A stretch of DNA of 64,000 bases from positions 215,163 to 279,162 of the forward strand of contig NZ_SBII01000008.1 in the NCBI RefSeq assembly GCF_004028155.1. The letters run 5' to 3'. The DNA is from Flavobacterium cerinum. Lineage in GTDB: Bacteria; Bacteroidota; Bacteroidia; Flavobacteriales; Flavobacteriaceae. The translations under genes were made by a program, and so were the position numbers. The notes under the pieces are model-generated. The model worked only from the letters and a program-made list of their open reading frames with translations, did no database searches and was not told the origin of the DNA. Of this stretch, positions 1-8,445 are shown piece by piece (position 1 is the first letter of the stretch; every line of letters starts with the position of its first letter).

Positions 1-129
1 GGTATTTTTTTTCTTTTTAGCTTTAGGGTTTTGCTTGTTACCAATGTAAGTGGTTAAAAAACCAAGGCACATTAATAAAAATACAATCCCTATAAGTATA
101 AGAGTTACGTTATTGATAAAATATTTCAT
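1..129 (-). CDS. Small single-span membrane protein, 3' end outside window
   Basis: The minus strand has an ATG at 129 that opens a reading frame running off the left edge. The visible 43 residues have a short polar start, one hydrophobic stretch (about residues 8-28), and then a Lys/Asn-rich cytoplasmic-looking tail. The start lies two bases after the stop of the upstream gene at 132-452, so the two are probably co-transcribed. I do not recognise the family. It could be a short accessory subunit of a membrane complex, but nothing visible proves that. Confidence 0.55.
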   Translation of the reverse strand, partial: MKYFINNVTLILIGIVFLLMCLGFLTTYIGNKQNPKAKKKKNT

Positions 130-131
130 AA

Positions 132-452
132 TTATTCGTCGTCTTCGTCATAAACCGCATTAACATCTACATCTCTTTTCTCGAAATGGAGGTTTAGCCC
201 ATTTTGAGAAACCCAAATAAGGTATTGGGTATAAAACTGCTCATTTTCCTGAAAGGGAGTTGGTTTATCCTGCTTTACATCTTTGAGTTTTTTGTGTACC
301 GGATTGTAAATAAAAAAATGCATCAAAACTGCCGCAACGACTACAGTAACTAATCCGCCTCCTAAATACATAAAAGGCTCCATTGTAAAACCTTTTTTAG
401 GCACTGCTGCTAACGGGATAATAGCCTGAAAAGTAAAAGCGATTAAATTCAT
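132..452 (-). CDS. Hypothetical membrane protein, 106 aa
   Basis: The N-terminal half is hydrophobic, with two possible membrane segments near residues 3-17 and 29-50. The C-terminal half is soluble and ends in an acidic Asp/Glu run. No catalytic motif is visible and the family is not recognised. It is tightly spaced with the partial gene at 1-129, which also has one membrane segment, suggesting a two-gene membrane unit. An internal Met at residue 24 could be an alternative start that would leave a single membrane span. Confidence 0.6.
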   Translation of the reverse strand: MNLIAFTFQAIIPLAAVPKKGFTMEPFMYLGGGLVTVVVAAVLMHFFIYNPVHKKLKDVKQDKPTPFQENEQFYTQYLIWVSQNGLNLHFEKRDVDVNAVYDEDDE

Positions 453-520
453 TAAGTTCTTTTTTCAAATATAACAAAGTAATCCATTCTTACAATATTT
501 GCCTCAATTACAACTCATAA

Positions 521-766
521 ATGACCCGATATGAAACCATACTTAACCTTGGAGACGATTTTATAAAACTAATGGGTAAAAACCTCATCCCCGTTCATGT
601 ACTGGACTGGAAGGTATATTATGAAGCTTATTTAAAAGAAGCCGAAATACTCTGCAAAAAATACGGCAGACCCAAGAAAACCCGGGCCGCCGGTATCGTT
701 GCAGACGATTACAAGATTAGCGAACGCAATATGTTCTATATTATATCTTTTATGGAAGGGAGCTAA
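521..766 (+). CDS. Hypothetical protein, 81 aa
   Basis: This small basic/acidic mixed protein has no signal peptide or membrane segment. It is mostly helical in appearance, and its C-terminal 15 residues resemble a helix-turn-helix-like end. No family is recognised. It is divergent from the 132-452 gene with a 68-base gap. A weak promoter-like string (AATATTTG, one mismatch to TAnnTTTG) lies just upstream. It reads like the small accessory proteins often found beside phage genes, and the phage cassette begins 2.5 kb downstream, but the link is only a guess. Confidence 0.5.
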   Translation: MTRYETILNLGDDFIKLMGKNLIPVHVLDWKVYYEAYLKEAEILCKKYGRPKKTRAAGIVADDYKISERNMFYIISFMEGS

Positions 767-778
767 AGATCGTCATCT

Positions 779-1882
779 TTACGGCTTTGCCCAAAATGTT
801 GCAGAATTGTTCGTTATGTATTGAATAAATCTTGTTCCGCTGCCAAGAGCAATTTCCTTTTTTTGCGGTGACTGGTTTAAACCGTCCAGCGGTAAAAGCT
901 CTATCATAGCAATTTCTTTAGTACTATTCTCTGTTTCACTGTCATAGCAGCTATAAGCAACGGCTTGTATCCTGTAAAGGTTCTTGGCCATATAGTAATC
1001 CAGGTAATAATCTTTGGTTTGGCTGCTCCTTCTGTTCCAGTTGGCATTTGGGTTAAGAATAAGCGGTTTGTTCTTTACAAGTCTTTCCCTTACCTCTTCT
1101 ACGCTAAGCAATGTGCCTTTTTCGTCCATTACATAAGCATCAAAAGTAGGGTCCATCCACAGCCATTTGTTAAGTTCGTTAGAGTATACAATGTTTATAA
1201 CGTGGCAATCATCAAACTTCAGGTCTTTAGGCATGCAGGTAATATATCTCGACTTAAAGCCCATAGCCAGGTAGCATTCGTTTAGCACGGTAGCCATCAT
1301 ACGGCAGTTTACGCCACGGTCTTCACTCTTGCAGACCTTAATAATGTTATCGGCATTCCTGCCATCCGGGTTATTGCTGCTTCCATCATGCCTTATCGTG
1401 TTATGCACCCAGTTCATAAGGTTGATTATTTTAGAAACCTCATTTCCCTGTCCGGCAATAGAGTCCAGCTTATAATCCTTTCTTAGTTTCACGAGGTTAG
1501 GATCATTCATATCCTGATAGGTAAACGCAGGAACAGAACGGTTATCGGACGTATTATATTTAGAACCTTTTTTAAGCCTGTCTATATAATCCGGCATTCG
1601 TTCAATGCGCGTGTGTGCTTCTTTACCGTTTAAAAGCACGATAAAATCATACTTTTCACCCGCTTTAAGTTTCACACTAACCGATTCCTTATCGGTAATA
1701 AAAGTAACCTTTTCGTTATTGGTGGTAAATACGTCGGGGTTTACATCGGGCATAATGCTCCATTGTCCTTTTTTAAAGTCATCCCCATCTTTAATATCCA
1801 CAAGGTTAGACGTAGCAGTAATCGTTTTCATTTGGCAAAAGGCAAGCCCCGGCAGTAGTAATGCCAATAGTAGTTTTTTCAT
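779..1882 (-). CDS. Secreted transglutaminase-like domain protein, 367 aa
   Basis: I chose the ATG at 1882 because it is followed directly by a classic signal peptide (MKKLLLALLLPGLAFCQ), whereas the longer frame adds 18 residues with no such logic. The transglutaminase-like core is visible: Cys in GVNCRMMA, His in DDCHVINI and Asp in WLWMDPTFD, in the right order for a Cys-His-Asp triad. Bacterial members of this fold are usually cysteine proteases or amidases of cell-surface substrates, so export to the periplasm or surface is expected. The exact substrate is unknown. The gene stands alone and converges with the 81-aa gene. Confidence 0.75.
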   Translation of the reverse strand: MKKLLLALLLPGLAFCQMKTITATSNLVDIKDGDDFKKGQWSIMPDVNPDVFTTNNEKVTFITDKESVSVKLKAGEKYDFIVLLNGKEAHTRIERMPDYIDRLKKGSKYNTSDNRSVPAFTYQDMNDPNLVKLRKDYKLDSIAGQGNEVSKIINLMNWVHNTIRHDGSSNNPDGRNADNIIKVCKSEDRGVNCRMMATVLNECYLAMGFKSRYITCMPKDLKFDDCHVINIVYSNELNKWLWMDPTFDAYVMDEKGTLLSVEEVRERLVKNKPLILNPNANWNRRSSQTKDYYLDYYMAKNLYRIQAVAYSCYDSETENSTKEIAMIELLPLDGLNQSPQKKEIALGSGTRFIQYITNNSATFWAKP

Positions 1883-1991
1883 GATTGATTGATTTTTGAT
1901 TGATAGCCAAATGTAATAATTTTCGCCAAACCTCAAAAAAGCCTACAAAACTAAATTCATTGCCCTCTTTACAGGAGAGTTAATAGAAAGA

Positions 1992-3137
1992 TTATTGTTT
2001 TTCTATTATTTCAGTCATTTCAATATATCCACCCTCAACAATATTATTATAATTGTCTTCAATAGTAAATTTTGTATTGTTTGGGATATCATAAATAAAA
2101 AAAGTAATCAAAGATTGTCCATACTGGTATTTATCATCATTACTCTCATATACGTAAGTTAACTCTCCCCCACTTTCCGAATAATGCATCTTGTTTCTAA
2201 ACAAATCAGTACTTAATAATCCATTTACCTTTTTAATTTGCCTCTTCCCTTTATGATATGTAAGAGTATATGTTATATCTACTTTATTAATTCTTTTTGC
2301 TGTAAGTACAATATCATATTTGCCAGAACGAGCCTTAAATAAATATTCCTTATCTTCTTTTAATAACCTAGGAGCAGTAAGCGTATCATTTCGAGCAATA
2401 TAATATCCATCTGTTTTCAACTTGTTATTAATATAATCAAAGTAAGTTCTTGTTGTATCTATTGCAAGAATTTGTGAAACATATAATTCATAATTGCTTC
2501 CTCCAAAATGTCCGTATCCGTAATGAGCGCCATATTTCTTTTTGCCTTTTACTTTCATATATACGCCACGTCTCATCTCAGGAGATCTATGTTGTGTTAT
2601 CGTTCTAATTGAATCTATATTCGCTACATCTTCATCAAAAAATACCCAGCCTCTCAAATTCTCTAGTGAACCATTTTTTAATACCATAAAGGCAGAATGT
2701 TCTAAACCCTTACTATAAAAACCTTCCTCAACAAAATCTTCTTCGATCTCCTGTCTTATATGTCCTGTAGTACTAACAAAATCCGTCAGGGTATAGCTAG
2801 CTGATGTAATTTCGCTAACTACTACTTTTCCATAAGCTAAATCATTACATTCAAAATTATTCTTATCGCTTTTTTTACCTGATATTCTAACAAGTACTTG
2901 CTCTGTAAAACCCCTTGGATCATGATACGTTGTAAGCGAATCAATTTTAGCAACATTCACTGAAGAATCAAATTCCACAAGCAACGGAGCTTTTAATATA
3001 TTCTTCTCAATCTCATAAAAAAACAAACATCCTTGTCTATTTATAATATAGCCTTTATGGTAATAAGCATCGAAACCTAAGCCTTGTCCATAAAAATGCA
3101 GAGGTATAAAAAGAAATATAATTAAGAAGTGTTTCAT
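1992..3137 (-). CDS. Secreted hypothetical protein with an internal duplication, 381 aa
   Basis: The N-terminus is a signal peptide ending near residue 17. The sequence is clearly richer in A/T than its neighbours. Two segments look like diverged copies of one unit: residues about 45-100 contain VAKIDSLTTYHDPRGF followed by a VRISGKK strand, and residues about 165-215 contain VANIDSIRTITQHRSPEM followed by a VKVKGKK strand. The C-terminal half is beta-rich. No family is recognised. It stands between the transglutaminase-like gene and the phage-type cassette, facing away from the cassette. Confidence 0.6.
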   Translation of the reverse strand: MKHFLIIFLFIPLHFYGQGLGFDAYYHKGYIINRQGCLFFYEIEKNILKAPLLVEFDSSVNVAKIDSLTTYHDPRGFTEQVLVRISGKKSDKNNFECNDLAYGKVVVSEITSASYTLTDFVSTTGHIRQEIEEDFVEEGFYSKGLEHSAFMVLKNGSLENLRGWVFFDEDVANIDSIRTITQHRSPEMRRGVYMKVKGKKKYGAHYGYGHFGGSNYELYVSQILAIDTTRTYFDYINNKLKTDGYYIARNDTLTAPRLLKEDKEYLFKARSGKYDIVLTAKRINKVDITYTLTYHKGKRQIKKVNGLLSTDLFRNKMHYSESGGELTYVYESNDDKYQYGQSLITFFIYDIPNNTKFTIEDNYNNIVEGGYIEMTEIIEKQ

Positions 3138-3214
3138 TTAAAATTGGTTCTAAATCAAATATACCAAACTTTCTGTTATGTGTTAATAATTCACTGCAAA
3201 ACCCCTTGCAGTAC

Positions 3215-3241
3215 TTTGCCTCAATAGTCGCCGTATCTTTG
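3215..3241 (+). promoter_or_regulatory. Bacteroidota-type promoter for the phage-like cassette
   Basis: TATCTTTG at 3234-3241 matches the -7 consensus TAnnTTTG of the Bacteroidota housekeeping sigma factor, and a TTTG at 3215-3218 sits at a fair -33 spacing. It lies about 95 bases before the first cassette gene at 3337, so a long 5' leader is expected. The leader contains a TTCAATC-rich stretch (3288-3325) resembling dispersed flavobacterial repeats. Confidence 0.55.
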
Positions 3242-3336
3242 TACTATCAAAACAAAGGAACTTTAGCGCTACAGTTTCTCCTTTAAATTCTTCAATCCGA
3301 TCCTTCACTCAATCTTTCAATCACTACATCTGATGG

Positions 3337-4359
3337 ATGACAGGAAACATTTATATCTCCGGCCAGATAGGCACTTTTGACGGTGTTCCCGGTGTAGAGC
3401 TTATCGATGTAATAGGCCAGGTAAAAAAGCAGCCTCAAGCTTCCGCCTTTAATGTGCACATCAATTCTGAAGGCGGCCTGGTAGATGTGGGTTTCGACAT
3501 CTACCATTACCTCAAAGCATTAGGCAAACCCATTACCACCATTGGGAGCGGAATTGTTGCCTCGATCGCCACTGTAATCTTTATGGCAGGCAACGAAAGG
3601 CAGATTCGTGAAAACACCCCTTTTATGATTCACTTACCCTGGGGAGGCTCAATGGGCACCGCCGACGAACTCGAGCAGTTTGCCGACCAGCTTCGTGCTA
3701 TAGAGAAAAAAATGGTGGGCTTTTACAAAAAAGCACTCAACCTCGAGGAACAGGCACTGCTTCCCCTCTTAAAGAACGAAACGTGGCTCACAGGCAAACA
3801 GTTAAGTGCTCTGGGCTTTACAACCTCGCGGCAGGTAAAAGCCGCAGCTAAAGCATTCTTAAAACCAAATTTACCTATGAACGGAACATTTACCGAAAAA
3901 GACAGGCACTGGATGGAAAGCCTGTTCGAAAAAGTGTTGGGCAAATTCAAGCACAACGCCATGTTTAACAAAGTAATACAGGATGCCACAGGTGCCGAAA
4001 TTGACTTTACAGATTTGCCCGATGATGCGGTTATAGAACTGGGAGCCATTGCAACCGTAGACGGTAAACCTGCCGAAGGCGAATTTTTTTTACCCGACGG
4101 ATTTACGTATGTGTTCACTGCCGGCGAACTTACAGAGATTATTGAACCCGAAGAAGATACCGAAGCAGCAACACTGCGCAACGAGAACAAAAACCTTAAA
4201 CGCCAGCTTACTACCATAAAAAGCGAAGTGCTTGCATTAAAAAGACAGGTAACGTCAAGCTATAGCGTAAATGGCAAAAAAGCAGCCTACAGGAAACCGG
4301 GCGAAGCCGATAAAATGGCAGGAATGAGAGAATATCTAAAATCTAAAAAAGCAAAATAA
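3337..4359 (+). CDS. Phage ClpP-like head maturation protease with coiled-coil tail
   Basis: The first 175 residues have the ClpP/S49 fold used as prohead protease by tailed phages: the oxyanion strand with GGLVDVG, the nucleophile Ser76 in GSGIVASIATVIFMAG, His99 in FMIHLPWGG, and the typical ETWLTGKQLSALGF end. About 160 further residues follow, ending in a charged coiled coil (about residues 275-310) and a Lys-rich tail. A protease followed by a scaffold-like tail is known in phage heads, where the tail directs capsid assembly and is then degraded. The capsid gene follows directly (stop and start overlap at 4359). The third triad residue is not obvious by eye. Confidence 0.85.
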   Translation: MTGNIYISGQIGTFDGVPGVELIDVIGQVKKQPQASAFNVHINSEGGLVDVGFDIYHYLKALGKPITTIGSGIVASIATVIFMAGNERQIRENTPFMIHLPWGGSMGTADELEQFADQLRAIEKKMVGFYKKALNLEEQALLPLLKNETWLTGKQLSALGFTTSRQVKAAAKAFLKPNLPMNGTFTEKDRHWMESLFEKVLGKFKHNAMFNKVIQDATGAEIDFTDLPDDAVIELGAIATVDGKPAEGEFFLPDGFTYVFTAGELTEIIEPEEDTEAATLRNENKNLKRQLTTIKSEVLALKRQVTSSYSVNGKKAAYRKPGEADKMAGMREYLKSKKAK

Positions 4360-5417
4360 TGGCACTTATAAACGCAGACAGCTTAACACTTAATCCACGC
4401 GAAGCCGAAACGGTAAGCGAGGTAATCTTTAAAAGGATATATAACGATTCAGACCTTGCCGAATACCACGAAATGGAAACAGGCATTGATGTAAAAACTC
4501 AAATTGCCTTTGCCGGAAGATTAGGTTTGCTTGGTAAAAAAACTACAGGCTGTACTCCAAACGAAGCAGGCGGTTTTGAGCTTACAGAAAAATACTGGAC
4601 ACCCGTACTGGAAGATTTCCGACTAAAACACTGCCAGGCAGATATGCCGGCACTACTTAAGCTGTTTCGAAAATCGCAGCGCATTAACCCCGACTTTTTT
4701 GATGCTGTAGGCACACAGGAATTTGGCGTAATTATCTCGGCAGTAGAAGTTGCCATGTTAGAAAACATGCACCGCAAAATATGGTTTAACGATACTACAG
4801 CTAAAACCATTGCCGACAGCGGAGTGTTTACAAACGGTACCGACTTAGGTTACTTTAACTCTTTTGACGGATTGTTCAAACAAATTTTTGTCGAACTGCC
4901 TAGCAATGCTGCAAACCGTGTTGCCATTACGGCAAATGCCGGAGCCAATTATGCAGGTCAGGCACTGGCAGAAGATGCTGCACTTGCCATCTTCGAAAAA
5001 ATGGTTACTGCTGCCGATGAACGTTTGGTTTCTGCCGAAGACAGCTTTATCCTTGCAACAAGGTCATTAGCCGACAACTACCGTGCAACCTTGCGCAACA
5101 AAAACCTGGGATCTGGATTCCTTGAAGTGGTAGAGGAAGGCCGCCCAAAACTGTACTTTGACGGATTTGAGGTAAAAGTGCGCTACGACTGGGATCGTTA
5201 CATTAAAACCTACCAGGACAACGGAACAAAATGGAACCTGCCACACAGAGCAGTATTTACCACAAAATCGAACATCCCTGTAGGCACATTAAGCGAAGAA
5301 GACCTTACAAAACTTGATGTGTTTTATGATAAAACCCTTAAAACAAACATCATGGATGCAGCCTATACACTGGATGCCAAACACCTTGAAGCTTACATGA
5401 CTGTAGCGGCATATTAG
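4359..5417 (+). CDS. HK97-type phage major capsid protein
   Basis: This 352-aa protein starts on the last base of the protease gene. Position directly after a prohead protease, size, and the opening pattern (an N-terminal arm, then a segment with TGIDVKTQIAFAG and a lone GC pair) fit the major capsid proteins of Bacteroidota siphovirus-like phages. No signal peptide is present and the sequence is moderately acidic. Its GC content is visibly higher than that of the fibre and lysis genes downstream. The assignment rests on context and overall look; a structure prediction for the HK97 fold would settle it. Confidence 0.75.
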   Translation: MALINADSLTLNPREAETVSEVIFKRIYNDSDLAEYHEMETGIDVKTQIAFAGRLGLLGKKTTGCTPNEAGGFELTEKYWTPVLEDFRLKHCQADMPALLKLFRKSQRINPDFFDAVGTQEFGVIISAVEVAMLENMHRKIWFNDTTAKTIADSGVFTNGTDLGYFNSFDGLFKQIFVELPSNAANRVAITANAGANYAGQALAEDAALAIFEKMVTAADERLVSAEDSFILATRSLADNYRATLRNKNLGSGFLEVVEEGRPKLYFDGFEVKVRYDWDRYIKTYQDNGTKWNLPHRAVFTTKSNIPVGTLSEEDLTKLDVFYDKTLKTNIMDAAYTLDAKHLEAYMTVAAY

Positions 5418-5786
5418 TCGAAATACGAAAGTAACGTTGTCACCCTGAGCTTGTCGAAGGGCAAGTAAAGGATTTCAAAAAGGAATATCGATAACACCGA
5501 TTAAACAGATAACCGCTAATCAGCGATAATTAAAAAATCCTTTATATCAGTTCGATCCGTGTCATTAACGTTCCAGTCTTATAAAACTACATTTCAACTC
5601 TCAAAATTTTTTTTGATTCTAAATGTAGGCACACTGAGCCTGTCGAAGTGCTACAAACACTGTCTGCGTTCGAGTGTAGTCACGATGAGGTTGTCGAAGC
5701 GCAAATAAAAATCTTTGTGTATCACTGCGTCTCCTTTGCGAATCTGTGTTACAAACCTCAATTTTTCAATAAAAAACAAAAACAAC
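5418..5786. repeat. Gap inside the phage cassette filled with dispersed repeats
   Basis: This 369-base gap holds no credible gene. It contains three copies of a motif close to CACTGAGCTTGTCGAAGTG (5439-5462, 5630-5651 and 5679-5702). It also contains strings that recur between genes in many flavobacteria: an AACCGCTAATCAGCGATAAT-like piece with a GATCCGTGTCATTAACG-like piece (5497-5575), and TTTGTGTATCACTGCGTCTC near 5714. Related copies of the GTCGAAG motif occur at 27433-27498 and 30194-30266 in this window. Their presence inside the cassette suggests that it has been a chromosomal resident for a long time. Confidence 0.65.
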
Positions 5787-6386
5787 ATGCCAGTAGATTG
5801 CACAGGAAACTTAACCGCAGATATATTATTTAATTGCTCTAATGCACCAGTGGGTGGTATAGAACAAAACGTAATCCTAATTAATAAAGACGACATTGAT
5901 GTGGTAAGCACCACTACCGATGTTACAAACAGAGTATTAGTAACTAACCTTCAGTTAAAACCGGGTAAAACAGGCTATTTACTAAGCGGTGTAAAGCAAA
6001 GTAATGGTAAAGCATGGGAATTGGTTAAAAAAGAAAACGCACCTGATAAATTCAAGCATACTTTCTCCGGAGTGATCTTTAACCCAAGTGCAGCAAACAA
6101 GCAACAGGCCGATGGTCTTTCTAAAGGTTCTAAATATGTCGCTGTTATTGAGCAGGTATGGAAAGGTACTAACAGCGAAGATGCATTCGAGATCTTAGGA
6201 TTAACATCAGGTCTTGAATTAATGACCATGACAAATAACTCTAAAGAAAACGACAACATGATCATGTTCGAACTTTCCAGCTCAGACGGGTATGAGGAAA
6301 CTACGATGCCAAGAACATTACTTGACGTAAGCTACGCAGCTACTAAAACGGCCTTTACCAACAAGTTTTTACAGGCTGCAGGATAA
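5787..6386 (+). CDS. Phage structural protein candidate (tail-tube- or decoration-like)
   Basis: The ATG at 5787 has an A-rich leader, as expected for this phylum. The frame is open from 5715, but the extra residues are encoded by repeat DNA, so I reject them. The 199-aa product has no signal peptide or membrane segment and is beta-rich. Short, regular strands and a position soon after the capsid gene suit a tail-tube or head-decoration protein of a phage. I do not recognise the exact family. It is followed four bases later by the next cassette gene. Confidence 0.55.
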   Translation: MPVDCTGNLTADILFNCSNAPVGGIEQNVILINKDDIDVVSTTTDVTNRVLVTNLQLKPGKTGYLLSGVKQSNGKAWELVKKENAPDKFKHTFSGVIFNPSAANKQQADGLSKGSKYVAVIEQVWKGTNSEDAFEILGLTSGLELMTMTNNSKENDNMIMFELSSSDGYEETTMPRTLLDVSYAATKTAFTNKFLQAAG

Positions 6387-6390
6387 ATCT

Positions 6391-6834
6391 ATGGATTTTA
6401 TCTCTATGGATATTGCCACCGTTACCCATTCCATTACGGGTAGCGGTGTGCGGTACCTGGAGTTGTTTCTTCAGGAATACACCTCCATTTTCAAGGAAAA
6501 GGTAAACCCTGCCTGTCCAAAATGTTTAACCGAATACCTAACACGGTATAAAAACCATTACAAAGCCATGGCAAATACATCACATTACAGGCTCCATGCC
6601 AAATACGAAAACATTCCGCTGGAATTTGGCTCCCCCATACTGGTTAACAACGGTAATATTACCAATGAATATGCCCAGCAATTGCTGCTTCACAAAAATG
6701 GCGAACGGTATTTTGCGCAAATACCAACACCTCCGGTCAAAAAGGCAAAACAGGATAAAAAAAAAGACAAACCGTTAACCAATACCCCTGATATTTCTGT
6801 CAACGAAATTACCAATGAAAACACTGCTGATTGA
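6391..6834 (+). CDS. Phage cassette hypothetical protein with CPKC motif, 147 aa
   Basis: This small protein has a helical N-terminus, a CPKC pair near residue 49, and a long disordered tail rich in Lys, Pro and Asn. Its stop overlaps the start of the next gene by 20 bases, so the two are translationally coupled. An alternative start at 6406 would remove five residues. The family is not recognised. Placement between a structural protein and a portal-like protein suggests a role in particle assembly. Confidence 0.55.
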   Translation: MDFISMDIATVTHSITGSGVRYLELFLQEYTSIFKEKVNPACPKCLTEYLTRYKNHYKAMANTSHYRLHAKYENIPLEFGSPILVNNGNITNEYAQQLLLHKNGERYFAQIPTPPVKKAKQDKKKDKPLTNTPDISVNEITNENTAD

Positions 6835-7972
6835 GGTATGGAAAAGGCTCACACCCTGGAATAAATCGGCAGATGTATATGCAAACGATACTGACAATGC
6901 CTACCCTGAACGAATGGACAGGTTGATAAACAATAGTGTTACAGCAAAATCTGCTGCTACTATAATGGTGCAGTACTTAATAGGTAAAGGATATGGAACA
7001 GAGGTAGACCCCCTTATCATTAACAAAGAACAAAACCTAAAGCTAATTGACTTTGCCGATGATGTAGCCGACGATCTGGTAAAACAACGTGGTGTATTCA
7101 TTCATGTAAACTGGAATGCCCTTTACCAGATATCTGATTTTAGTGTCATTCCGTTCGAATGGTGCCGCATAGGTAAAACTGACAGTAATGACTATACCGG
7201 AAAAATTGCTGTTTGCAAAGAATGGCTCAAACCTAAAAAATCAGACATTCAGCTTATCGATGTTTTTAATCCGCGTAAAAAAGTGATCGATGCACAGGTA
7301 GAAAAAGCTGGAGGCTGGGAGCACTACAAGGGTCAGGTACTATTTGTAAATATGGATACCAAATTGCTGTATCCGCTGTCGCGAATTGACTCGGTTGCCG
7401 AAGATTGTGATAGTGAAGCACAAGCATCGATATACAAAAACAGGTTGCTTCGCAAAGGGTTCTTTGGTAATACATTGGTAGTAACTCGTCCGCTTGTGGG
7501 CGATGGCCTTGAACCCGGTAGTACTGCACTTATGGATGCCGAAAGCGAAAGAGAGCGTTTTCAACAAGCTATTAAAGACAGCCTTGGCGCGCAGAATACG
7601 GGAGGTGTACTATGCCTGGAAATGGATTTTGCAGGAGAAAAACTGGAAGATGCCATCCTGATCAAACAAATTGAAAGCAAAATAGACGACAAGCTTTTTA
7701 ATTATACCGAAACCAGTGTTCGCGAAAACATTCTGGTTGCTTTTAATAACCTTCCGGCCGGGCTGCTAAAGACCAATGAGGCTTCTCTTTTTGGTAATTC
7801 GGGTGAAGCCATTCGCGAAATGAAACGCACCTATTGGGAAAACACAACCAAAGAACGATATCTGCTTACAGCTGTGATTAACGGATTATTGGAACGCTCA
7901 CAGGATTATTCGACATTGAAAATAGAACCTTTAAAACTGATAAATAATGCAGAAACTAATAACACGGAATGA
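6815..7972 (+). CDS. Phage portal-like protein
   Basis: This 385-aa protein has the character of a tailed-phage portal: an N-terminal wing-type region with ATIMVQYLIGKGY, a central region describing strand pairs, and a C-terminal helical region with EAIREMKRTYWENTTKERYLL that suits the long stem and crown helices. Portals form the dodecameric ring through which DNA enters the capsid. It overlaps both neighbours (20 and 26 bases). Portal genes normally lie before the protease and capsid genes, next to terminase; here it lies after them and no terminase is present. The assignment is by pattern only. Confidence 0.6.
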   Translation: MKTLLIEVWKRLTPWNKSADVYANDTDNAYPERMDRLINNSVTAKSAATIMVQYLIGKGYGTEVDPLIINKEQNLKLIDFADDVADDLVKQRGVFIHVNWNALYQISDFSVIPFEWCRIGKTDSNDYTGKIAVCKEWLKPKKSDIQLIDVFNPRKKVIDAQVEKAGGWEHYKGQVLFVNMDTKLLYPLSRIDSVAEDCDSEAQASIYKNRLLRKGFFGNTLVVTRPLVGDGLEPGSTALMDAESERERFQQAIKDSLGAQNTGGVLCLEMDFAGEKLEDAILIKQIESKIDDKLFNYTETSVRENILVAFNNLPAGLLKTNEASLFGNSGEAIREMKRTYWENTTKERYLLTAVINGLLERSQDYSTLKIEPLKLINNAETNNTE

Positions 7973-8444
7973 CATAGCGAAGTACAGACAGGTATCTAAG
8001 ACCCCAAATGATGACAAGCTTAACGAAATGATACTCGATGCACAAATACTCGACCTGCAGCCTTTATTGGGCGAAAGCCTATATAATAAAGTCCTGGCAA
8101 ACCCCACAGAGCATGAAGAGCTATTAACAGGAGGTGTTTATGAGATTGACGGCATTAGCTATACCAATTACGGACTAAAAATGGTGTTAGCTTATTTTGC
8201 TTATGCCCGTCATATTATGTTTTCATCGATTACAGATACGCCCTATTCTATCGTCGAAAAATTAGGTGACAACAGTCGTCCGGTAGATGCATCGGCAAAA
8301 AAAACCATTTATGGACTGAATCGCGATGCGGCATTTCAAATTTGGGAAAACGTAAAAAAATACCTTGCCAGAACCCATCACCCCGATTTTACTCATTGTA
8401 ACAAACTCACATCTAGAGGTTTAAAATTCAAAAAAATAGTATAG
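7947..8444 (+). CDS. Head-tail connector-like protein, 165 aa
   Basis: The start overlaps the portal-like gene by 26 bases. The N-terminal part (a polar helix, then LNEMILDAQILDLQPLLGESLYNKVL) resembles the gp6/DUF6712-type head-completion proteins of Bacteroidota phages, which bind under the portal. The C-terminal part is helical, with aromatic pairs around the KMVLAYFAYARHIMF helix, and ends in a basic tail. No membrane segment is certain. Size, position right after the portal and helix content all agree, but the exact family was not confirmed. Confidence 0.55.
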   Translation: MQKLITRNDIAKYRQVSKTPNDDKLNEMILDAQILDLQPLLGESLYNKVLANPTEHEELLTGGVYEIDGISYTNYGLKMVLAYFAYARHIMFSSITDTPYSIVEKLGDNSRPVDASAKKTIYGLNRDAAFQIWENVKKYLARTHHPDFTHCNKLTSRGLKFKKIV

Positions 8445-8445
8445 C

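Noticed and set aside
5715..5786. Longer start for the structural protein at 5787
   Set aside because: The added 24 codons are encoded by dispersed repeat DNA, while ATG 5787 has an A-rich leader and a normal start.
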